From Antennarius striatus (Eukaryota > Chordata > Actinopteri > Lophiiformes > Antennariidae): a DNA stretch of 64,000 nucleotides. Location of the stretch: positions 9,836,491-9,900,490 of the forward strand of contig NC_090792.1 in the NCBI RefSeq assembly GCF_040054535.1. Reading direction: 5' to 3'. Made by a program: the position numbers and the translations under genes. The notes under the pieces are model-generated. The model did no database searches. It saw nothing but the letters and a program-made list of their open reading frames with translations, and had not been told where the DNA came from. This document shows, one piece after another, positions 51,201 through 61,995 of this stretch. Every line of letters begins with the position of its first letter. Within the stretch, counting starts at the first letter, position 1.

Positions 51201-51517
51201 ATTTGGAGCCGGAACACCCGCAGCCATCGCTGCGACTGTCTGCAACGAAACAACTGGAGCATGGAGTTCATGATGATTCAAAAACTTTAAACAAATGGTC
51301 TCCACAAAGCAAAGAGTCCTTTGACATAAAACAATCAGGTTTTAAAAAACAACAACAAAGCAATGTAAAATAGACGATAAAAATCTACCTTACCATCCGA
51401 CAGAACCAGCGTTTTGTTGGGATTGATTCTTTGAAGTACGCCCACGTAAGTAGAATTCTTCAGAATTAACTTGATGCGCTTCCCCTTAAAGACATTCATA
51501 AACTCAAACTCTTCCAT
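48208..51517 (-). CDS. exd1: exd1, Exonuclease-3'-5'-domain piRNA factor
   Basis: Eleven exons join in phase: 51394-51517, 51174-51239, 51035-51068, 50872-50948, 50672-50733, 50466-50552, 50248-50352, 50086-50166, 49847-49990, 49562-49744 and 48208-48774. They give 509 codons (human EXD1 514). The N-terminus (KRIKLILKNSTYVGVLQRINPNKTLVL) is Sm/LSm-like, with KLFFGREILNV following. The DEDD-exonuclease-like domain spans about 120-300: GRLCWLQ, KVYLFDIVLLG, IIHDCRAIAGCLNSQFGI, NVFDTQVADVM, ETGGFLPN, then the helical RP-P-LL---L-LLPLRL region. The last exon encodes a low-complexity tail (LPTQLRKLEQMRSDRQKWASD...QGLLARF) ending at 48208. In mouse, EXD1 is a catalytically dead RNA adaptor partnering TDRD12 in nuclear piRNA biogenesis; motif I is degenerate here too. 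The start ATG matches the human MED/MEE start. Confidence 0.95.
48893..48915. repeat. (AAT)n short microsatellite
   Basis: About seven AAT units within the last exd1 intron. Confidence 0.9.
50738..50758. repeat. exd1: 21-base A run at an exd1 acceptor
   Basis: On the sense strand this is a 21-T tract ending directly in ACAG before exd1 exon 5, so it serves as the polypyrimidine tract of that acceptor. Confidence 0.9.
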
Positions 51518-51653
51518 AACTAACTGAAGTTATGTCTGACTTTCACCAAGTAACTAATAACTAAGACGCTGTTAGTTTGCAGGTAAAGTGTGCCTCTGCT
51601 AAGCTAACCCTCCAGCTTGTCAGCAACGCAAACTTGTTAGCGCGCGTCGGTGT

Positions 51654-51658
51654 CCAAT
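51654..51658. promoter_or_regulatory. exd1: CCAAT box upstream of exd1
   Basis: CCAAT about 140 bp upstream of the exd1 ATG, beside a CpG cluster (TTAGCGCGCGTCGG, 51638-51650). It is a plausible proximal promoter element. Confidence 0.4.
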
Positions 51659-51862
51659 CAAGTTAAAGGTGCGTTCAAGTCACCTCGTTATTATCAGCTT
51701 CCATTCCGTTGAAATGATAGTTAGCCAAATATCACGTTGTTAATAAATTACATTCTTTCGCTACATTTGCTGAAAAGTTACATTAAAGCCCTTGATGATT
51801 TTTTATTTTATTCTACAAGATTATACATTTTTTTAGCATTACGCCTGAACTAAAATACAGAA

Positions 51863-51927
51863 AATGAATGAATGAATGAATGAATGAATGAATGAATGAA
51901 TGAATGAATGAATGAATGAATGAATGT
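51863..51927. repeat. (AATG)n microsatellite
   Basis: About sixteen uninterrupted AATG units. Confidence 0.97.
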
Positions 51928-52199
51928 ACAATACTGTAATTCGTTTTGACTGGAAGGGTTTGGACATTTAGTACAAGGGTGGAGCATATTCCAAGAAAAT
52001 AATGGATCTAGATAAAAACGTAGAATTTGTTAGCTTTTTTCAATTTCCTTATTTAAACATAGTTCGGGGTTTTTTTCAGCCATGCTTATTAACAAGTGTG
52101 TCTGACCTCCTTGCTGATTTCCATACTAATGAATGTCCATCTGTTTTTAAAATTACTGTGACATCATAGTAGTACAAGAAAACAACGAAGTATCAATGT

Positions 52200-52320
<121 letters not shown>

Positions 52321-54469
52321 TTACAAGTCATGCTGTCTAGATGACCAAGTCATTTATAGACACTAATTAAACAGTTTCACGCACACGATTTTTTTATTTC
52401 GTTTTATAGACAGACTACAAAAGGCCAACATGCTGCCCTTGTGTCGGTAGCTAGTAGTAACCTAAAATATACACCAGGGGGTGGTCATGGACAAATTCTG
52501 GATCGTATGTGTTTCTTAAAAATATAATTCCTCATTACAGCCATATTTTCATCAGCATGCACATGGGTGCGATTGTTTTTCATCTGTCTAGATATAATGT
52601 ATCAGTGCAACTTGCAGGCCTATAATAAATCCTTAAGGAGGTATACTGTACATCATTCTTGTCTGTCTCGCATTTGTTTGTCACCATCCATTAACTAAGA
52701 CATTAACTCAAATGGATAACTCAACGTGAAGCTATTCAGTATACTTGATTGTACTCAGTTGAATCATCACTCTTTAGCAACACAAATCTAAACCCTTTAT
52801 GCAATATGTGCAGCTTCCTTCATCCACTGACAGGTTCATTTTTAAAATTTAGATGTTTGATTTCAGTGTGCAGTACTGGGCTGGACGTCATGACTGAAAT
52901 CAGATCTGAACTGTGTGTCTTTATCCACATGGGGGCAGACTTAAGGCATCCTATAGTTTTATTCAGGCAGTGTTGTTACGGCGGTATTTTATCAGCAGAA
53001 GTCACTGAGATCACTCTGCCTGTGGAAAGACATGAAAACAAACTCTCTTACATGTGAACAGCCAGGAGGCATCAAATCAAAAAGATTCTCTGACAGTGAC
53101 AGATTAAATCAAAGCTGAGGCTTGCATCATTTGATCAATGTGTAATCACACTCTGTTTAAAGTCAAGTGAAATATGAAATTCGAAACTCGAAAACATATT
53201 GAACATGAGTGTTTCATGATGTCTAAAAGATGTGATTTCTTACATTTGATAAATTTCAAATAATTACAGCATATGAATATCATTCCTTCATTTGGAAAAT
53301 GTCTTAACACATCAGACTGAATTTTTAAATCATAACATTAAAATTCCCTAATCCAAACGTTTTATGGTCTTTGTGGGTCATAATGAAATGGTGACTGTAT
53401 GGTTATAAACTGACGTAATGTCTAGCCTGCATGAAAGCCTTATCACAGAGCTTTGGTCTCCACCCGGAACCCATGATAAAGACTCAAATAACTTATAAAA
53501 GTAGGTGAAATCATCAGAAAACATCCCATGTGGACCTCCTACAGTGTGCTACAATAACTGTATCCCAATGTAGGCCATAATGGAACTTACAACCGCTGTT
53601 ATCTGTAGAGGAAGGCCCAGCCTTTTCCTGTGCTGCAGACTGAACAAAAAAGAGAGATTCAGTAAACTCACATCTCAACTACAGTTTTTCCTAAATATAT
53701 TCATGTCAGGAACTCCCCAAGACACAGGACCTTGTTTTGGGGTAATATGAGATTAATTTCTGAATACACTTATTTAAGCAGTGGAGACATGGGTGTGGAG
53801 ACTAAAATCTATGACGAAATTAGAAATCTTTAAAAGAGGGGCACTGACTAGAGGACATTTACCAAGACCCAACTGAGCACCTTCACTAAATCCAACTCTA
53901 ATCCAAGTTTCAGGGGGCAAAAGTGCAAAAATAACTACACTCAGGATTCTGTTGATTTCCCCCTCCCTTTACTCGAATCTTTAAAAAAAAAAATGGTGGT
54001 TTCATCCTTGACACCTATCCCACCATTCCACCCATGCAGTTTCATGGCAATCTGTCTGGTAGGGCATGTGTAGTCTGGTAGAATAATCCGTGTATTGCAG
54101 TGTAGAAATAAGTAAATAAAACAAACCATAATAATAATCAACCATGATTCCGCCCGTCCATCGTGATCCACACTGAAATGAGTTCATTCCAGCTGTACCC
54201 CAAACGACCCCACAAAGTTTGATTAAAAAAAAAAAAATCTAACCTGTAGTTTCTTTTGTGCGCCTTGGTGACAAATATTTAGACCAACCCACACTGGTGA
54301 ACACAATGATGACAATAACAGTTGTTGTTGTTGTTTTTTCTCCAGTTCTCGTTTTATTGCTTTTACCACTCGAGAAATTGGTCAGGGATCAAACTAACTG
54401 ATCTTTTTTGATTAAAGCGCAAACCTTCAACAACTCGGACTGGACAAGAATCACACAGCCCACTCCGTG

Positions 54470-54607
54470 TGAGTGACAAGCCCGGCACCACGGCCGCCCC
54501 CTCACAGCCGAGCCGGGTGACTCTTTAATTGTGTAACGCACATTGACGAGTCAGCACAATGCTGCTGAGACCGCGGAGGCGCACTTTAGCCGGAGAGGAG
54601 CGATGAA
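54470..54607 (+). promoter_or_regulatory. rasgrp1: GC-rich rasgrp1 promoter/5'UTR
   Basis: A CpG-rich patch (GGCACCACGGCCGCCCCC, GACCGCGGAGGCGC) sits in AT-rich surroundings directly before the proposed first ATG. A six-codon upstream frame (ATG at 54603, stop at 54618-54620) overlaps the main start in a different frame as ATGAAATG. Confidence 0.5.
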
Positions 54608-57600
54608 ATGCTCCCAGTGAGGAGGACACAGATGGACAGCCTCGTTCAGCCGCTCGTCGCGCAATACCTCGCTATGGGATGTCAATCAAAAGAAAACCGA
54701 AGTGAAAGTGTAACACCGGAGGAAAAAGGCAAAGAAAATGCGTAAGTCATGTCACCTTTTCGTTGCTTTGACCAAAAAAAAAATTTTGCGCATTTGAAAA
54801 AATCAACAGTTGGTTGTATCAGTGATCTAAGGTGTGTTTCTGACAGCTGATGCCGGCTGAGCACGATCCGCACCACCTTAGAATAACACATTTAACATGT
54901 TTTTATTGATACTTTGCCCACCCACCCCCACTTCATTGGAAAACTGCGCTGCTGCACCAGTTGCATGTTTTGTATGAATTCCTTTCTTGTGTATTGGTGG
55001 CTCAACAGTTTAAAGTGGATGTCCGCAATCAACCGGTATTTTCCCAAGTTAAAGGAAGGAACTGAGAACAATGAGTGGTAATCCTTAAAGCGGGTTTGTT
55101 AAAGTCAAACAATGGCTCTACATTTTTTTTGGTGACAATTTCACAGGCTTGTCTGTGCGTTAACAATCAGCCACGGGCTCCTAAGATGGGGTACACATTC
55201 ACACAGTGAATATCCTGATTTATTTGAAAATAAAGAAACACATTTTGGTGTCAGTAAGCCCTTCCCTCACTCTTCTTGTGTTGGGTCTTCTCAAGGAGAG
55301 TGTCTCCAGGATGCAACTCTAGACCCAGAGTTTCTCCTCCGGGGCGTCCTCACAGGTTTCACAAACCCAGCCCGGCCCAAACCAACCCGAGTAAAGCCAA
55401 TATGTCTTTGGGACACCTCACCAAGGGAGCAAGCTGGGAGGAACTCATCCAGGCCTGCCTGCAGTGTTTTGGTAAGTCTTTGTTGACACGGGTGCTGGGT
55501 TTGTTAAGGTCTAAATATCAGAGAACTTTGCAATCAGTGTTTATGGAAACATTGTGGGGATTTTTTTTTAAGTCCACCTCATGGTTTTCTGCTTTATTTT
55601 TTGAGAAACGGTGAAACGAGAAGCCCCAGATGGTGGAAAAACTCATTCTTATCACTCCCTGTTGTAGTTTCCCATGAGTCCTCGTGTTTTTTCATCTCTT
55701 CTGCTCCAGCAAGTATGGGCAGGCATGTATGTGAAAGGTAGCGGAGTGGTTGAGTTTAAATACTGAAATGTATTTTTGTGATGGAGCTGCATTTATTACT
55801 ATTATTATTGTTGTTGGAGTGGCATTTGCCAGTCTGACTTTGTTGAAAATATGCATTGAAAATATTGAAAATAATATATTGCCATTTGGTATTATAATTT
55901 TTGTGTGTGTCGGCAGTCACAGGCTTCCCTGTATTTGTTGAATACCTGATAGATTTTTAACAATTTATGATTTTCAAATGAATCTTTTAGAAATCAAAAG
56001 CTAAAAGCAGTTATTGAGTAGACTGTAGTTGGATCAATCAAGCAAAGATCATCGGCCTCATTGAGTTGTGTGGAGTGCTCTCAGAGTTATGGTGATTGCC
56101 TCTCTGAAGAGACAAGCGTTCAAATTGCCGTTGCCTGGTTACAAAAATGGAGCAAGAGCAATGGAGAGGTGTTACAATGGGATGCACATAAAATGACATC
56201 CCATCACTACATGTGTTTGTGGAGAGGTAGAACTGGACAGTGACGACAGCATGATGCTCATTTCAGATAAATGAAGGAAATAGAATCAGTCCCTCAAAAA
56301 GCAAGAGAACTTCATAGTAAAATTCTGAACTCTGGACGTTGGAAAACTCATCTCCGTGTCATCATACAAAATCTGAGATCCAAACACATTGTCTCACTGA
56401 GCATAATGTGTTGTGACTGGGGAGTTCCTTGAACAGCTTCTCTCGATAAAATGGAACACGACGCTGTTCCTCTTGGCCCACATCACAAACGAACCCCCAC
56501 GGTCCGTGGATCCTTCCACCTTTTCAAATGTGAGAGAGCGCGTAAGAGCTATTTGAAGGATTACCTGATGGCAGCTTCAAACCTGGCTGAGCGTAAAGGT
56601 CAGCTCCTCTAGCCGTGTCCTCAGATGCTGACCAGCCTTTGAAATGCTGCAGATCAATTACCGTTGACATCATCACGGTCTTTAGACCACACTGTTCTGG
56701 GTAGAATGCATCTAAACCGGCCAAGTGTTGACATAACTCATAATGATTTCACTTATTAAAATGTATTGTTTTTCCTGTAGAGATCCTCATTTTTTTTATT
56801 ATTCTAAAGTTTGTGAGACATGTCACAATATGAACAGAGTTGAAAGCTCCTATGCAGCAGCTAACTACTGTATTGTTATTTCTCTATTATTATTGATTAT
56901 GTTGAAGTATATACAGGGATGGATTTTTCACAGTATTGATACAATAGAGCTGTCATTGTGTTAATTTGTAATCCTTCCGCTTGACACATTCTTGATGTTT
57001 AGTTTAGATTTTAATTTGTGGATGAATTTAATTTATTGATTTCTAACTACGTTGATCACTGAATCACTACATCAAGAAATGTAAAATTTTCATTTTTGTT
57101 TCAATTCCCTATCATTAAGTTTAGTAATGTAACTGTCATGCATTGCTTTAATTTAACCATGAGCCAATAATTAGATGACTATTTCAGCTGTATATCCATT
57201 AATTTAAGCTTGGTCTTTCAACAAGTTTCGTACTCAGTATACTATATATAGAATTAAAATTAAAAAAATTAAACTAAAATTAAACATTCTACTATCATGA
57301 GGTTTGGTAACTGGAAAAATGCTCTCTGGGGTGTAAGTGGTTGGGAAAATGGCCTCTAAGATGTAAAGATAGCCACACGTGACGTCGGCATCTGACTTTG
57401 GATTCCTTTAAAACAAACAGGCCATATGTTCTGAAACACTGTGTCAAAACAAGGAAAAGCGACACGCACTGCTTGGAATGAGTAAGGAATGACAGATAAC
57501 CTCAAAGTGGGTCAGGTGTGCCGGCCCTCAGCAGAGGTTATCAGCACACAGTATTGTGCAGCTCCAGCGTAATGGGCGGCAACTTTTCCAAAATTTCCAG

Positions 57601-60600
57601 TCAGGAACATACAGCCAGAGAGGATTTCCTCCTACAATTAACCCTGCACAGGGAGGTTTAGTGGTTGGAAAGTTGTGAAGAAAAAAAAGGATGGAGCAAT
57701 TGTTTACCAGATGGAGAGTCACAACTTCCTGTTGTGGATTTGCCATTGTACTAACATTGGTGATTGTGACTAAAACACGAGTGTTAACTGGTGGTTCATA
57801 TCCGAGTTTTATCACAGATCAGGTCAAAAAGAAATACATGAATAAATATGTCTTAACTGCATTAACACATAACACGTCATCTTAAACACTAGACATTGTT
57901 TCACTTGTCTTTTTTAGTCTCTTGTTGACTTTACTGGTGAGGTCATCAGCATTCACTGACTGAGTGAGCGTTACAAGCAGAAACACACCCCATGCAGGAT
58001 ATGAAGGCTGGATTAGACAGCTGCAACTGAAGTGGTGAGTTGCTTACAGATAACAAAGATTCGAAAACATGTTGCCATGGCGTCCAAGGCATGTCCAAGG
58101 TGATATGGTTTGAAAGTGTGTCCGCAGTCGACTGATGTCCTTGATGGTGTCAAGATACTGCAGCTTAAAGGGAAAGAGTGCACAGCTCGAGAATTCACAA
58201 ATGTTTTCCTTCAAATTTCAAGTGCAGTCTGTTTGTTCATGTCTACACATAGAGAGAGGATGATGTAGGCAGCCTAAAGTAGAAACAATATTTTTAAAGA
58301 AATTAAATATTTTTCCAGATATGTCAACTGATAATTCACTCTACCATTTCACAGAAAGTAGTTGCGTTACGTGAACCGAAGTGAGGAGGAAAATTTGTTT
58401 TCTGTAAAGATCACATGTGACTTTAACACCTTGAGACTTACATGTCACACATGTAATTCTCAAGGTGTTCGACAGCAAAAAAAAATAAAAAAAATTCTCC
58501 ATCTGTGAGTCTCAAGATGTTGGTTGTAGCATATTGTCAGACAGCCAAAAAAAGAATAGGTGATCTTGTCACAAATAGAGGAAGTGACATACATGCAGGG
58601 GAAAAGGAAGCAAACAGCTAGTGAGACAAACAAGCTGCAGTGGTTCTCACAATCAAAGGAAGAGGAATGTCTTAAGAAATGTGGGTTTGTGAACTCCAGA
58701 CCTCTGTTGTCCATTGATGGAAATACTGTATCTCTGTCTTACAGTAGTGTAAAACAAGAGAAAATGTGTACCTATATTTAAGTTCACTGCAAATGAGAAA
58801 TAATCTGGAAAAATCCGGATTGCACTACATCAGTGAGCATTTTCAAACTCTATGAATCAACCAGCAAATATTCCCAGTAAATAAAAGCTTTAATTCATCT
58901 GTGCCAAAGCGCCACAACACTCTGACTGACACCTTTCATAATGATGAATATTTGTGCCGTCATTTGACATTTAGTGATCAACTGCTGAAAATAGTCCCAA
59001 ATTAAAGTGCAAATGTCTCCTGTAAAAAACTTTCACCAGCTGTTTATAAGAAGTCTTCTAATGAGACTTGGCTTGTTGGATTGTATGTAACATATCTTAA
59101 AAAGTTGTCAGCAGATTTTAATGTTTGTGTATAGGTGGATACATTTTGAGTACAGCATTTTCTGCACTATAAGGCGTACTGGATTATAAGGCGCACCTTC
59201 AATGAATGGCATATTTAAAAACATTTTCATATATAAGGTGCACTGGATTGTAAAACACACTGGACCATAAGGCACACCTTCAACGAATGCCATATTCTAA
59301 ACCATTTTCATATAGTGTATAAGGCGCACTGGATTATAAGATGCACTGTTGGTTTTTTTGAGAAAATTAAATGCTTTTGGGTGTGCGTTATAGTACGGAA
59401 AATACTGCACTTTCTGAGGTATATCCAGATGTGGATGGGGGTTCTGATTTACCTTTTCTCCTTAAAAATAGCAAGACAGGGCATATTTTACATGGATGAT
59501 CTTTTGATCTTTTGATCATCCATGTGTATTTGATTTTATTGCTGTAACAGAGAGGGGTAGAGACATAATGCTCCCACCAGTAGCTGAACTTATGCTTATT
59601 CGATGCCATACAAATTGATCTCATATATCTGTGGATGGTAAGATGTTATATCTAGACAAAAAGAAATAGATCTGATCTGCCGTTTTTAAAAATCATATAA
59701 ATCTGTCAATAATTTATGAACTGCTGAGAATACACAAATAATTCCAAGTGCCAAAAGTAGCTTTTCAGGGTCCAGTCATTAGGTGGTATAGTATTACTAT
59801 TACTATTATTTAACATGAGGGTGATCATGGCGATATGAACATAGTGTGCACTGTGAATTCCATGCACATTTCTCTTCACCTTCGTGAGTGTCCCTTTCGT
59901 ATTCTGGAGGTCTAAATGGGAAATAAACTGTTGATACAACCCCTATAAACAATTGTCAGAAGATTTTGTTCAGACAGCCGGGAACCTGTTTTCTGATTGT
60001 TAAGGTTCACGCGACAGTGGCGTCGGTGAAGATATGAGATTTCACAATGTTTTTTTTTTAAACAGAAGCTGCTTTTTTAAATTCTTTATCGTGAACAAGG
60101 GTCTTGGGATTGAGAGTGAGTTCATGCAAGTCCATTATTTTTTTAATGAAAGTCATTTACAGTATTTTTTCTACTGCACTACATGTCAGAACAGAACTTT
60201 GAGTGTACATGAATGAGTTTGCGATGTGAAGAAAATCACCAGACTCATCCTTTTAAAAAACTACATTTTTTTGTGTTGATCCTGGGGGTTTGTGTTTGCT
60301 GAAGTGTTTCCTACATGTCTTGTTGTAAGGATCATGATGAGGCTAAGACACATATAAACTTATTCTTGATATGTTTTGTTAAACAGCTGTTGCAAGGTGA
60401 GTACGGATAAAGTCATGTTTTTATTTGTGGTTATACGAGGATAGTCTGAAGTTTAATGCAGGTAAAATAATTTCAACACCATTCACCCACATAGGTCTTA
60501 TGTAAGCTTCTAATAGGTTTTGTCATTTGGAAACAGTAATTTTTCCAAAAAAACCTGTCTGTCTGTCTGTCTACACACCTGCCTAAATGGAGGAATCTTT

Positions 60601-61698
60601 TCAGTTCTTGCCAGCTGTTGAATGATCACCAACCAAGTTTGTATTTTCTCCCGTGTGTATTTTTGTCTGTGCTTATCAACAGTTATAACCATAAAACATT
60701 ATACCGTATAATGAATTCACTTCTTAAAATGTAAATCTCCACTTCTTTTGAACTGGATAACAAACTGCTTACAGTGAAAGTTTCCCTGGGAAAGTGTAAA
60801 CAGAGACTTTTGGTCAGATTCTTGTAAATCACTTTATTTTATATCTCTGGGAATTGAACCCACATGAAGGCATGAAGACAAACCACACAGAAATTGCCAG
60901 TTTTCAAGCTGATGACCTCATTTTCTTTTGTAGGCTACAAAGATAGATTGAGACTAAATAACAGATTGACTTTCATAATGACACAAAGTTAATTTTAGTA
61001 TGTTTTAAAGCTGATTTTTCAAATCAAATAAACTTACTCTAGTCAGTAGCAATGGGATAAACCTGAATGTGTGAATGTTGTCTTCTAGACTCCAATGGCT
61101 GCGTCTGTGGGAGCAGCCACCTGTTGAACATCAGCCTCACCATGCACCGTCTCTTGATCTCCTCCACTGATCTGCTGGACAAAATCATCACTCTATATCC
61201 TTCAGCTCTCACAAAACACTGAAGTTATTCAAACAGTGCATTTGCCACATTTTGAGCACCAAATGTAAGATGGGAGATCAGCAGCTCTGCTGTGTGCTGC
61301 TTTCCTTTGGTTGTCAACAGCAACAGGCAATCAGGCTTGTGCTTTGCTTACAATGCAGCCTGTAGCTGTCGGTGTAAAATATGAAAGGCGAGTAGTTTGT
61401 TATTTACTGCTAATGTTAGTGGCTGTAGACCATGTATTATATCTGTGTGATTGTAAATTTCCTGTGCTTTGGGAATTATACCCCTTGAATCCAAGAAAAG
61501 GGAGTCTACTACCAGAATGCATTAACATCCTGTTATTTCCACCCTTTCACACCTAAAAAAACATGTTTTATTGTAGCTCCTTGGATGGATCGCTTCTAAT
61601 CTGGGCCTCTATGCAGGAAACAGCAGTGACGTCACAAAGCCTCACACACAGCCTGACAAGCAGAGGTGTCAGTTGTTAATTGCCTCTGTGTGTGTGTG

Positions 61699-61797
<99 letters not shown>

Positions 61798-61903
61798 ATA
61801 TATACTTTAAAACATACTATATATATATATACATATAGACATACAGTATATACAGTATATGTACAGTATATATTTACATATATATATTTACACACATGCA
61901 CAC

Positions 61904-61995
<92 letters not shown>

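Larger units (their letters stand above)
55472..61088 (+). other. rasgrp1: rasgrp1 intron 2 (5.6 kb)
   Basis: A large GT-AG intron between the SLGHL exon and the LTMHR exon. It contains a near-perfect hairpin (58425-58469), a MITE (59151-59410) and a 12-bp-arm palindrome (59490-59525). No coding exon is recognised inside. Confidence 0.7.
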
